Part shown: positions 1-7,921 of the stretch, in pieces | How positions within the stretch are numbered: position 1 is the first letter of the stretch | Layout: every line of letters starts with the position of its first letter | NCBI GenBank assembly: GCA_964579415.1 | Contig: CAZOGW010000004.1 | Location: 7,987-71,986, forward strand | Direction: 5' to 3' | DNA length: 64,000 bases | Origin: CAZOGW01 sp964579415 | Lineage (GTDB): Bacteria; Actinomycetota; Acidimicrobiia; Spongiisociales; UBA5794 | Made by a program: the position numbers and the translations under genes | Notes under the pieces: generated by a model | Database searches by the model: none | What the model was told of the DNA's origin: nothing | Seen by the model: only the letters and a program-made list of their open reading frames with translations

Positions 1-1640
1 TAACGCCGCTCCAGGTAGTGACGCATCAGCTCCGTGGTGGAGCTGTCGTGGGCACCGTCGGCCACGGCACCGCCGTGGAGTTCGCCGGCGATGGTGCCGG
101 CCAGCACCTTTCCCAACTCCACCCCGAACTGGTCGAAGGAGTTGACACCCCAGACCGTTCCCTGGGTGAACACCTTGTGCTCGTACAGGGCGATGAGCTG
201 CCCGAGCGCAGAAGGGGTGAGGGCGTCCACCAGCATCGTCGACGAGGGCCGGTTGCCGGGAAAGGTGCGGTGGGGAACCAGTGTCTCGGCAACGCCCTCG
301 GCGCGCACCTCGTCGGCGGTCTTACCGAAGGCGAGCGCCTCGCTCTGGGCGAGCAGATTGGCGGTGAGCAGGTCGTGGTGACGGGGCGACGACCCCGGCG
401 CAGTCGGGTCGGCGACGGGACGGCACAGCCCGATGAAGTCGCAGGGAACCAGGCTGGTGCCCTGGTGGATGAGTTGATAGAAGGCGTGCTGGCCGTTGGT
501 TCCCGGTTCCCCGAACACGATGGGCCCGGTGTCCAGCGTGACCGGGGCGCCGTCACGCCGTACCCGCTTCCCGTTGCTCTCCATGTCGAGCTGCTGCAGG
601 TAGGCGGGGAAGCGCGCCAGGTTCTCGCTGTAGGGGAGCACGGCGTGGCTCTCAGCGCCGAACAGGTTGCGGTACCAGATTCCGAGCAGCCCCATGAGGA
701 CGGGCACGTTCTCGGCGAGGGGCGTCTCCCGAAAATGTTCATCGATGATGCGTGACCCGGCGAGCAGGTCCCCGAAGGCCTCGGGACCGATGGCGATCAT
801 CAGGCTGAGCCCGATGGCGGACTCGATCGAATAGCGGCCACCCACCCAGTCCCAGAAGCCGAACATGTTGGCCGGATCGATGCCGAAGGCCTCCACCTCG
901 GCGGAGTTGGTGGAGACCGCCACGAAATGGCGGGCGACGGCTACCTCGCCGAGGGCGTCGACCAGCCAGTGTCGGGCGCTGCGTGCGTTGGTCAAAGTCT
1001 CCAGCGTGGTGAACGTCTTCGAGGCCACCACGAACAGCGTCGTCTCCGGGTCCGACTCCGCCAGCGTGGCCGCCAGGTCGGCTCCGTCGACGTTCGACAC
1101 AAAACGGTTGGTGATGCGGGGATGCGCCATGTGGGCCAGAGCCCGGGTGGCCATCGCCGGGCCCAGATCGGAACCGCCGATGCCGATGTTGACGACGGTG
1201 GCGATCTCGGCGCCGGTGGAGCCGCGCCACTCCCCGCTGCGGACCGCGTCGGCGAAGCGGCCCATCCTGTCGAGCACCTGGTGCACCTCGGGCACCACGT
1301 CGACTCCGTCGACCACGATCGAGGCGCCGGCGGGGGAGCGGAGGGCGACGTGGAGCACCGCCCGGCCCTCGGTGATGTTGATCGGCTCGCCGGAGAACAT
1401 GGCCTCCATACGCTCCCGCAGCCCGGCGGCCTCGGCCACCGCGACCAGCAGGTCTATGGTCTCCGCGGTGACTCGGTGCTTGGAGTAGTCGAAGCGGACG
1501 TCTCCCGCCGAGGCGACCATGTGTTTCCCCCGCTCGGGGTCCTCGGCGAACAGGTCCCGCAGGTGGCGCTCGGCGATGGTGGCGTGGTGGGCTACGAGGG
1601 CAGCCCATTCGGGGGTGTCGGTGACGGCGAGATCAGCCAT
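1..1640 (-). CDS. pgi: glucose-6-phosphate isomerase (3' end beyond window)
   Basis: Cytoplasmic enzyme interconverting glucose-6-phosphate and fructose-6-phosphate in glycolysis and gluconeogenesis. The reading frame opens at ATG 1640 (protein begins MADLAVTDTPEWAAL) and stays open to the window edge, giving about 546 codons, close to the usual family length, so only a few residues are missing. Both family signatures are visible: WVGGRYSIESAIG at about residues 265-277, and near the C-terminus YEHKVFTQGTVWG followed by NSFDQFGVELGK, which carries the catalytic lysine. The sugar-phosphate-binding segment NIGIGGSDLGP lies near residue 151. It is transcribed away from the LemA/DUF2207 pair. Identity is secure; only the terminus is unseen. 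Confidence 0.96.
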   Translation of the reverse strand, partial: MADLAVTDTPEWAALVAHHATIAERHLRDLFAEDPERGKHMVASAGDVRFDYSKHRVTAETIDLLVAVAEAAGLRERMEAMFSGEPINITEGRAVLHVALRSPAGASIVVDGVDVVPEVHQVLDRMGRFADAVRSGEWRGSTGAEIATVVNIGIGGSDLGPAMATRALAHMAHPRITNRFVSNVDGADLAATLAESDPETTLFVVASKTFTTLETLTNARSARHWLVDALGEVAVARHFVAVSTNSAEVEAFGIDPANMFGFWDWVGGRYSIESAIGLSLMIAIGPEAFGDLLAGSRIIDEHFRETPLAENVPVLMGLLGIWYRNLFGAESHAVLPYSENLARFPAYLQQLDMESNGKRVRRDGAPVTLDTGPIVFGEPGTNGQHAFYQLIHQGTSLVPCDFIGLCRPVADPTAPGSSPRHHDLLTANLLAQSEALAFGKTADEVRAEGVAETLVPHRTFPGNRPSSTMLVDALTPSALGQLIALYEHKVFTQGTVWGVNSFDQFGVELGKVLAGTIAGELHGGAVADGAHDSSTTELMRHYLERR

Positions 1641-1666
1641 AGGGGGCGATTCAACCATGCGGTGGG

Positions 1667-3547
1667 TCACCAGGCGCCGCCGCCGCCACCACCTCCCCCA
1701 CCGCCGCCCCCTCCTCCACCACCACCGGAGAATCCGCCGCCACCACCCGAGCCGGAGGACACCGGCGTGAAGGCACCGTCGAGGGAGCTGCTGATGCCGG
1801 TGATGGCGCTGAAGCTGCCGCCACCGGAATAGCCCTCGTGGCCGTACCAGTACAGGTTGGAGGACTGCTCCAGCGCCTCGGGCGCGTTGATGCGGGCGGC
1901 GGCGAGCACCTCTTCGGCGACACCGAGGGCGATGGCGTACACCAGGTACTCCTCCCACAGGGCGACAGAGATGGCGGGCTGCTCCTCGAAGCGGCCGAAG
2001 TCCTTGAGATAGCGGCGGAACGCCTCCCAGCGGGCGTCGAGCAGCGCTCCTTCGCCGGTGCGCCGGACCCAGCCCTTACGACTCATGCCTGCGATGAAGG
2101 CGACCACGGCGGCGACTATGCCGAAGATGATGACGCCGACCCGGAGCAGGTCGACGTTGACCACCGGCACCAGCCAACCGAGGAGCCATGCCAGCGGGAA
2201 CACGCAGAACAGGACGGCGAGGACGATGATGCCGACCAGCTTGAAGGGGAAGTAGCGCCCCGTCTCGTCGAGCAGGCCCCGGCTGATCAGCTCCGTCTTG
2301 GTGGCGCTCTGGAACTTCTCGTAGCTGCTGTGATTGGAGGTGACGTCCTCACGGATCCGCTCCCGCAACTCGGTGAGAGGCACCGGCCCGTCGGAGAGGA
2401 CGCGACCGAGGATGTTGCGCACCGGGACCTCGTAGGTCCTCACCGAGGGCTTCGTGGACACCACCTTGAGTTCGAGATCCGAGATCTGTTCGGTGCGTAA
2501 TCCCAGCCATGTCTTCTTCTCCAGGGTCACCGGGGCCGACGACAGGATGCCCTTGCGTATGAAGTCGAACATGGTGGCGGTGAACGCCTCGGCGCCCGGC
2601 TCTCCCTGGTTGCGTAGCGCCGACACCAGCGCCGGGGTGTCCTCGGTGGGCGGCGCCTGCTCGTACTCACGGTCGTACCCGACCGCCTTCGGCTCGCGCC
2701 CGTAGCGGAAGAAGCCGTAGACCAGGGTGCCGAGAACCGCGACGAAGAGCGCCGCCAGCAGCCCTGCGGTGACCCGGTTGGCGGTGCGCTGGGCGTTGGC
2801 CAGGTCGGCGGCTCGCTGTTCCTCGTCGAGGATCTCTCCGAGGCCGTCGCCGGCGATCGTGGTGGCGCCCTCGGTCGAGGTCAGCACCGAGCGGGGAAGC
2901 GTCACCCGGAACTCCACCCATTGGCCGGCGGGGACGCCGGAGGCCTCCAACGTCGGAGTCACCTGGTCGTCGCCCAGCGAGGTGGTGCCGTCGACGGTGG
3001 CGGGGTGGCCCCACACCCGCACCTCGCCCGGTTGGGCCGTGCCCGGGTAGGCGAGTGACGCGGTGACCCGGTCAGCGCCCACCGACCATTCCTCGCCCCA
3101 CACCTGCAGATAGACGTCGACGACGTCGTCATAGGCCTTGGTCACTCCGGTCATCTGGTAGCTGACTCGGAAGGTGCGCAACTCGTCGAAGGCCCGGTAA
3201 TGCCATACCACGCGGACATGGCTGCCCAGGTCCACCGTGCCGAAGCGGTTGGGCATATCGCTCGACCCGAGGATGGTGCTGGCTCCGGGCTCGAAGGGGA
3301 TGCCGTTCTCCGAGACCTGCACGCCGGCCACGGTCTCCCCGCCGCGGACCCTGATGTCTCGGTAGGCGCCCTGGAAGCTGCCGTTGAATTCGAAGGTGAG
3401 GTCCTCGACGACCTCGAGCGAGCCGTTGGGCCGCAACGTGATCGAGATGTCCGCCTCGTCGATGTGGTACGACTTCTGGGCGAAGGCGGGCGCAGCCGCT
3501 CCCAGGAAGCCGAGCGTGAGGATGACGAGGGCAGCGGCCCGCTTCAG
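1667..3547 (-). CDS. DUF2207 membrane protein, CTG start
   Basis: Predicted exported membrane protein of the DUF2207 family, function unknown. The frame has a clear signal peptide (KRAAALVILTLGFLGAAAPAFA, residues 2-23), an extracytoplasmic domain starting QKSYHIDEADISITLRPNG, one membrane helix near residues 260-280, a cluster of helices near 437-487, and a glycine-only C-terminal tail ending GGAW, all typical of the family. No ATG, GTG or TTG lies in frame before the signal peptide. The only fitting start is CTG at 3547, which overlaps the lemA stop as CTGA and has an AAGG ribosome site seven bases upstream. A TTG at 3436 would remove the signal peptide. It is co-transcribed with lemA, a frequent pairing. 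Confidence 0.88.
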   Translation of the reverse strand: MKRAAALVILTLGFLGAAAPAFAQKSYHIDEADISITLRPNGSLEVVEDLTFEFNGSFQGAYRDIRVRGGETVAGVQVSENGIPFEPGASTILGSSDMPNRFGTVDLGSHVRVVWHYRAFDELRTFRVSYQMTGVTKAYDDVVDVYLQVWGEEWSVGADRVTASLAYPGTAQPGEVRVWGHPATVDGTTSLGDDQVTPTLEASGVPAGQWVEFRVTLPRSVLTSTEGATTIAGDGLGEILDEEQRAADLANAQRTANRVTAGLLAALFVAVLGTLVYGFFRYGREPKAVGYDREYEQAPPTEDTPALVSALRNQGEPGAEAFTATMFDFIRKGILSSAPVTLEKKTWLGLRTEQISDLELKVVSTKPSVRTYEVPVRNILGRVLSDGPVPLTELRERIREDVTSNHSSYEKFQSATKTELISRGLLDETGRYFPFKLVGIIVLAVLFCVFPLAWLLGWLVPVVNVDLLRVGVIIFGIVAAVVAFIAGMSRKGWVRRTGEGALLDARWEAFRRYLKDFGRFEEQPAISVALWEEYLVYAIALGVAEEVLAAARINAPEALEQSSNLYWYGHEGYSGGGSFSAITGISSSLDGAFTPVSSGSGGGGGFSGGGGGGGGGGGGGGGGGAW

Positions 3548-4095
3548 AACTGCACCTTGGGGACGGAGCGACCCTCGGCCTCCACCTCGAAGAAGGGACC
3601 CTTCTCGAAGCCGGTGACCGAGGCGACGATGTTGGTGGGGATGGTCTGTACCGCGTTGTTGTAGGTGAGCGTGGTGTCGTTGTAGATCTGGCGGGCGACG
3701 GCGATGTCGTCCTCGATCTCGGAGAGCTGCGACTGCAGGGTGCCGAAGTTCTCGCTGGAACGGAGCTGCGGGTAGCTCTCGCTGAGGGCGAACAGGTGGC
3801 GCAGCGCACCGGTGAGCACGCTCTCGGCGGCGGCGGTCTCGGCGACTCCCGTGGCGGACACTGCCTGGTTGCGGGCTTCGACGACTTCGGTGAACGTGGC
3901 TTGCTCGTGGGCTGCGTAGCCCTTGACGGTCTCGACCAGGTTGGGAACGAGGTCGTAGCGACGCTTGAGCTGGACGTCAACCTGGGACCAGGCGTTGTCG
4001 GTACGGTTGCGGAACTTCACCAGGCGGTTGTAAGCGCTGACGACCCACAGGACCAGCAGCACGAGCACGGCAATGACGATGATCAGGGGCCACAT
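3544..4095 (-). CDS. lemA: LemA family protein
   Basis: Membrane-anchored LemA family protein of unknown biochemical role, 183 residues. A hydrophobic N-terminal helix (MWPLIIVIAVLVLLVLWVV) is followed by the family signature YNRLVKFRNRTDNAWSQVDVQ and then KRRYDLVPNLVETVKGYAAHE; the rest is a long helical region. The ATG at 4095 directly precedes the membrane helix and a TACGAT box lies nine bases upstream, consistent with a nearly leaderless transcript. A GTG at 4134 would add 13 hydrophilic residues and is less likely. The stop codon overlaps the proposed CTG start of the DUF2207 gene, so the two are translationally coupled. Confidence 0.93.
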   Translation of the reverse strand: MWPLIIVIAVLVLLVLWVVSAYNRLVKFRNRTDNAWSQVDVQLKRRYDLVPNLVETVKGYAAHEQATFTEVVEARNQAVSATGVAETAAAESVLTGALRHLFALSESYPQLRSSENFGTLQSQLSEIEDDIAVARQIYNDTTLTYNNAVQTIPTNIVASVTGFEKGPFFEVEAEGRSVPKVQF

Positions 4096-4146
4096 GAGGT
4101 AGCCATCGTATCCCTGACGGGGATGGGGTGCCACTACGCCAGCAAT

Positions 4147-4171
4147 GTACTACGTACTACGTACTACGTAG
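4147..4171. repeat. heptamer array GTACTAC x3.5
   Basis: Three and a half tandem copies of GTACTAC lie between the divergent lemA and DUF4404 genes. The array at 4517-4538 is its reverse complement, so the two bracket the DUF4404 gene. Confidence 0.9.
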
Positions 4172-4207
4172 CGGGACGTGGCTAAGATGGGGGGAGGAGG
4201 TCCACCA

Positions 4208-4465
4208 ATGCCTGATGATATTCGCCGCCAAGTCGAGGGTCTGCATCGCGAGCTGGAGAAGGCCGCCGCCGAGGGCAGTGACGACGCCGGACAACTGCTC
4301 GGGGCGACCGGTTCCTACCTCGCCACCGACGAGCCCACCGGCGAGGATCACGAGACGCTACGGGGCCAGGTCCACGACGCGGTGGTCCGCTTCGATGCCG
4401 ATCACCCCTCCGTGGCGGGCGCCCTCCGCGGCGTGATCGATTCGCTGACCGCAGCCGGGATCTAG
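4208..4465 (+). CDS. DUF4404 family small protein
   Basis: Small soluble protein of 85 residues, function unknown, resembling the DUF4404 family: it opens PDDIRRQVEGLHRELEKA and ends HPSVAGALRGVIDSLTAAGI, an amphipathic helical protein. The ATG at 4208 has an excellent ribosome site, GGAGGAGGT, six bases upstream, so the GTG at 4178 is rejected. The gene stands alone, divergent from lemA and convergent with the downstream ATPase. It is bracketed by inverted GTACTAC arrays at 4147-4171 and 4517-4538, making a unit of roughly 390 bases that could be a mobile or rearranged cassette; that is inference. Confidence 0.8.
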   Translation: MPDDIRRQVEGLHRELEKAAAEGSDDAGQLLGATGSYLATDEPTGEDHETLRGQVHDAVVRFDADHPSVAGALRGVIDSLTAAGI

Positions 4466-4516
4466 TGCCCCGCCGACAGACAGAGGCACGTGGTACGTGC
4501 TCTGGCGACCTACTTG

Positions 4517-4538
4517 TGTAGTACGTAGTACGTAGTAC
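4517..4538. repeat. heptamer array GTAGTAC x3, inverted partner of 4147 array
   Basis: Three tandem GTAGTAC units, the reverse complement of the array upstream of the DUF4404 gene. It sits between the convergent DUF4404 and ATPase genes, five bases from the ATPase stop codon. Confidence 0.9.
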
Positions 4539-4542
4539 GGTT

Positions 4543-5664
4543 TCACGGCAGCGGATCACGGTCCCGGATCCACGCCGCATACAACGGGTCCACCAGCTCC
4601 AGGTCCTCGTCGTAGGGACGCCAGGCCAGGCTGCGCCGTTCCAGGGCGGCGAGGGCGCTGGTGGCTGTCCCCTTGGGCAGGCCGAGCCGCCTGGCGGTGG
4701 AACCGTAGGGAGGTTCACCCCAGGCGAGGAGGCGGGCTGCCTTGCGCTGGCCCGGTTCCATCCCGGCCTCGGTGGCGACGAACTCGGGATGGCTGCGGTT
4801 GATCGCCTCGGCGTAGGCGACCTCCCAGGTGGCGGCGTCGGCGGTGGCGCCGGGCCCGGTGGCCTCCCAGACGTGGTGAGCCAGGAAGGCGGCCCGCTGC
4901 GGGTGCCCGCGAGCGGTGGCGAGCAGATGGGGGAGAGCACCACCGATATCGCGACCGGTCTCGGCAAACTTGGCCTCGAGCAGGTCGGCGAGGTCCTCGT
5001 CGTGGAGCCGGCCCAGCCGGAACTGCTCCGCCTGCCCGTACAGAGGGGCGGCACGATCGGCGAAGACGTTGGTGAGGATCGACTGTTCCGAACCGGCGAA
5101 GAGGTAGGAGAGGCGGTCGCGCTGATGCTGGATGACGGAGCGCAGGATCGCCTCGGCGTTCGGTACGTCGTGGACGGCCTGGAACTCGTCCATCACCACC
5201 AGGACGCGTGCACCGACATCGGCGGCGACGCTATGGGGGAGCCGCACCAGCTCCTCCAGCAGGTAGGGGGCGGGCTCCTCGCCCCGCTTGACCGAGATCG
5301 AGGCGGGCCCGAGGCCCAGCCTTGCCGAGATCTCCGGGCTGCGACCGGCGCGGCGCCGCAGCGACTCGGCGAAAGCACCCTCCTCCAACGTCCGGTACGC
5401 ATGGGCGAGGCGGTGGGCCATGTCGTCCAGCGTCTGCACACCGAGGAAATCGACGATGACCACCACCAGCTCCCGGGTCACCGTGGCGTCGCGGCGGATG
5501 CGGTGGATGAGACTGGTCTTGCCGTAGCGGCGGGGGGCGAACAGCAACACGAAGCGCCCGTACATGGCCCGGTCGGTGAGCGCAGCGATCTCGACGTCCC
5601 TACCCACCACGTCATCAGGCGGGGCCGGTCCGTCGAAGACGAAGGGTGATGTCTCGATCTGCAC
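4543..5664 (-). CDS. AAA/STAND-like ATP-binding protein
   Basis: P-loop ATPase of 373 residues resembling the archaeal-type ATPase family (PF01637-like). A Walker A motif FAPRRYGKTS is at about residues 42-51, a Walker B VLVVMDEF at 154-161, and a sensor-like segment SYLFAGSEQS follows. The C-terminal 80 residues look like a winged helix (RLGLPKGTATSALAALERRSL), suggesting DNA or partner binding. GTG at 5664 is chosen because GGAGGA lies eight bases upstream; a longer version from 5757 has no ribosome site. It is a single gene, convergent with DUF4404. Its substrate is unknown; such proteins are often chaperone-like or defence-related switches, but nothing nearby shows which. Confidence 0.8.
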   Translation of the reverse strand: MQIETSPFVFDGPAPPDDVVGRDVEIAALTDRAMYGRFVLLFAPRRYGKTSLIHRIRRDATVTRELVVVIVDFLGVQTLDDMAHRLAHAYRTLEEGAFAESLRRRAGRSPEISARLGLGPASISVKRGEEPAPYLLEELVRLPHSVAADVGARVLVVMDEFQAVHDVPNAEAILRSVIQHQRDRLSYLFAGSEQSILTNVFADRAAPLYGQAEQFRLGRLHDEDLADLLEAKFAETGRDIGGALPHLLATARGHPQRAAFLAHHVWEATGPGATADAATWEVAYAEAINRSHPEFVATEAGMEPGQRKAARLLAWGEPPYGSTARRLGLPKGTATSALAALERRSLAWRPYDEDLELVDPLYAAWIRDRDPLP

Positions 5665-5772
5665 GGGTGTTCCTCCGGAAGCCGAGCAGGTTCTGTCGTT
5701 AGGAACCTGAAGGGTATCGTAGCACCGTACCTCAGGTGGCGCGCCGGTGGAGGGCACAGCCGGGACCCGTTC

Positions 5773-6165
5773 CTATGCCTCCAGCGAGCCGGGGTCGGCG
5801 GGGACGTCGACCGCATAGAGGCGGAGCACGTCCAGGGGGACGGTTTCCAGTGCCTGTTCATGGGTCGACGCCAGCACCACCGGCGCGGCGGCGCCGTCGC
5901 GGTGGGCGCGCAGCCAGTTGGCCGCGGTCACGCACCAGCGGTCGCCGGGCTCGAGGCCTGGAAACCTGTATTGCGGCATCGGCGTGACCAGGTCGTTGCC
6001 GATGCTGCGCTGGTGGGCGAGGAACTCGGCGGTGACGACGGCGCAGATGGTGTGGCTGCCCAGGTCGCGGGCGTCCCAGGAGCACGAACCGTCCCGGTAG
6101 AAGCCGGTGACGGGCTCGGTGCCGCACGGCTCCAGGTCACCACCGAGGACGTTCATGGCACTCAT
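5773..6165 (-). CDS. DUF2237 family protein
   Basis: Soluble protein of 130 residues of the DUF2237 family, function unknown. The family pattern is intact: NVLGGDLEPCGTEPVTGFYRDG, then SHTICAVVTAEFL, GNDLVTP, YRFPGLEPGDRWCV and PVVLASTHEQALETVPLDVL. The conserved cysteines and the GDRWC motif are present. The start is taken at ATG 6165; ATG 6156 (MNVLGGD) is equally plausible. The longer frame from 6252 encodes an unconserved extension. It is monocistronic, with an AT-rich upstream stretch (6253-6290) that probably holds its promoter. Confidence 0.85.
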   Translation of the reverse strand: MSAMNVLGGDLEPCGTEPVTGFYRDGSCSWDARDLGSHTICAVVTAEFLAHQRSIGNDLVTPMPQYRFPGLEPGDRWCVTAANWLRAHRDGAAAPVVLASTHEQALETVPLDVLRLYAVDVPADPGSLEA

Positions 6166-6365
6166 TCTTCGACCCTGAGTATCGCATTCCCGGCAGGGAA
6201 CAGGGCGGCAGAACGGTCCTGAGCGCCCCGCCTCCACCGTCGGAACGCCCATAATCCACGTTATGTTAAGTCATGTGTTGAGTCACTGGATTGGTTCCAC
6301 CTCGAGTAGCTGGAACTCTCCACAAGGGGTGAGGGCCACCATCACGTCTCCCCCTTCTCGTCCGC

Positions 6366-6527
6366 TCAGCGCATCGAGGTGAGCTGGGTCCAGCTCCCGG
6401 TGGCGGCGAGGGTCACGTGGGTGGTGCGGGGCTCAGGCTGGATGTCATCGTCGGCGCCGGTGGCGGGTCGTTTGGCGAACAGGTGCCCGGCCAACTCGGC
6501 GAGTGTCTCGGTGATATGCGGTCGCAT
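6366..6527 (-). CDS. 53-residue protein divergent from WYL regulator
   Basis: Small protein of 53 residues that I do not recognise. It begins MRPHITETLAELAGHLFAKR and ends TLAATGSWTQLTSMR, with an acidic middle (GADDDIQPEPR). Support for a real gene is a GGAGGG ribosome site nine bases before ATG 6527 and its position divergent from a WYL regulator with a palindromic site between them. Regulators of the YafY/WYL type often control a divergent neighbour, so this may be a target. No membrane segment or metal motif is visible. Confidence 0.55.
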   Translation of the reverse strand: MRPHITETLAELAGHLFAKRPATGADDDIQPEPRTTHVTLAATGSWTQLTSMR

Positions 6528-6582
6528 CGGTGCATCCCTCCGACTCGTTCCTTCTCTCTGCCGACAAGGTACGACATAATGA

Positions 6583-6597
6583 GGACGGTTCCTGTCC
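6583..6597. promoter_or_regulatory. palindromic operator between WYL gene and divergent small gene
   Basis: GGACGGTTCCTGTCC is an inverted repeat with five of six arm positions paired. It lies between the two start codons, 25 bases before the regulator start, where an autoregulatory site would be expected. The assignment to the WYL protein is inference. Confidence 0.5.
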
Positions 6598-6622
6598 GCA
6601 AGGCGTCGCACAATCCAGGGAG

Positions 6623-7576
6623 ATGACGTTGGATGCACCGGCTCGCCTGTTGAAGCTGCTCTCCCTACTCCAGGCCCGACCGCAATGGTCCGGCCCCGAC
6701 CTGGCTTCCCGCCTCGGCGTGACCGAGCGGACGCTGCGCAGGGACGTCAACCGCATCCGCGAGCTCGGCTACCCGGTGGAGGCGATCCCGGGACGGCACG
6801 GCGGCTACCGCATGACCGCCGGCGGAGCGCTCCCCCCGCTACTGCTCGACGACGACGAGGCCATCGCGGTGGCCCTCGGGCTGCGCACCGCGGCATCGGG
6901 CGCCCTGCCCGGTCTGGAGGACGCCACCCTCTCCGCACTCGCCAAGATCGAGAAGATCCTGCCCCGCCGGCTCCGCTCCAGCCTGGCCGCCGTCGAGGAG
7001 GCCACGGTGTCGGTCCGGCCCGGCGGTGGCGGCGGCCCGTCGATCGATTCGGAGTTGCTCGGGATCGTGGCCCAGGCGTGCCTGGGTCCGGAACGGCTCC
7101 GCTTCTCCTACATCGACGCCCACGGCAACGCCACCGAGCGCTACGTGGAGCCGCTCAAGCTGGTGCGCGCCGCCCGCCGCTGGTACCTGGTGGCCCGTGA
7201 CCGGGACCGTGAGGCGTGGCGCACCTTCCGCCTCGACCGCATGGCCGGCGCCGTTTCCACCGGCATGCCGGTGACCCACGTCGACCCTCCCGATCCTGCC
7301 GATCTGGTGTCGGAGGCTCTGTCGGTGTCCTCGTACCCGCATGTGGGCCGGGTCCTGCTCAACGTCCCTTACGAGGACGCTTCGCGGATGATCTCTTCGA
7401 CCGTCGGCCGCATCGAACCCGCCGACGAAGGCGGCACCGTGCTCCGCCTCGGCGCCGACAGCTTCGACTGGATAGCCCGCTACCTGGCGTCACTCCCCTG
7501 CGACTTCACCGTCCTCGAACCCGAGGACCTGCGCCGTGCCCTCGCCGACCTCGCCCGCCGCCTCGAAGGCTCCTGA
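6623..7576 (+). CDS. HTH-WYL (YafY-type) transcriptional regulator
   Basis: DNA-binding regulator of 317 residues. The N-terminal winged helix (ARLLKLLSLLQARPQWSGPD and LGVTERTLRRDVNRIRELG, residues 7-55) is of the HTH_11/DeoR-like type, and the WYL domain follows with RFSYIDAHGNATERYVEPLK and the name-giving RRWYLVARD. A WCX-like C-terminal extension completes the architecture. ATG 6623 is preceded by CAGGGAG; an upstream in-frame ATG at 6530 would make a 31-residue low-complexity extension across the operator. It is divergent from the 53-residue gene and probably controls it and itself. The ligand is unknown; WYL domains are thought to sense nucleotides or other small effectors. Confidence 0.9.
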   Translation: MTLDAPARLLKLLSLLQARPQWSGPDLASRLGVTERTLRRDVNRIRELGYPVEAIPGRHGGYRMTAGGALPPLLLDDDEAIAVALGLRTAASGALPGLEDATLSALAKIEKILPRRLRSSLAAVEEATVSVRPGGGGGPSIDSELLGIVAQACLGPERLRFSYIDAHGNATERYVEPLKLVRAARRWYLVARDRDREAWRTFRLDRMAGAVSTGMPVTHVDPPDPADLVSEALSVSSYPHVGRVLLNVPYEDASRMISSTVGRIEPADEGGTVLRLGADSFDWIARYLASLPCDFTVLEPEDLRRALADLARRLEGS

Positions 7577-7592
7577 CTCGGTCGGAGACGAG

Positions 7593-7781
7593 TCAGGGTG
7601 ATCGCCCCGGGCGGCTCCGGTCACCGCGGTCCGCGGCGAGGCGTCGACGTGCCTCTGCGATCTCCAAGTCGGTGAAGGCGCCGTGTTCCGATTCCCACTC
7701 GGCGACTGCGGCCAACCCGTCCCGGACGATGACCTCGCTCTGGCCGGCTCTGGTGATCCAGGAAGGTTTGCGCTGAGACAT
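7593..7781 (-). CDS. orphan type II antitoxin-like small protein
   Basis: Protein of 62 residues beginning MSQRKPSWITRAGQSEVIVR. The segment EWESEHGAFTDLEIAEARRR resembles the C-terminal toxin-binding tail of actinobacterial antitoxins, but this is recognition from memory. No toxin gene is adjacent: downstream is the end of the WYL gene and upstream is a 140-base gap before an oxidoreductase. ATG 7781 is supported by a TAGTCT box at 7789-7794, seven bases upstream, the same leaderless arrangement seen at many other genes here. GTG 7787 is the alternative. It may be a solitary antitoxin remnant or a transcription factor derived from one. Confidence 0.5.
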   Translation of the reverse strand: MSQRKPSWITRAGQSEVIVRDGLAAVAEWESEHGAFTDLEIAEARRRLAADRGDRSRPGRSP

Positions 7782-7921
7782 AACCACGAGACTAATGCCG
7801 AAGTAGTACCGGCTCGCTCCACGTCTCTATCGACATCGCTCTCGCACATGTAGACCACCGCATCGTTCTGGTGATCGCCGCCACCATCGCCGCCGGGTCG
7901 GCGGTCAGCGCCGGGCGCCCG

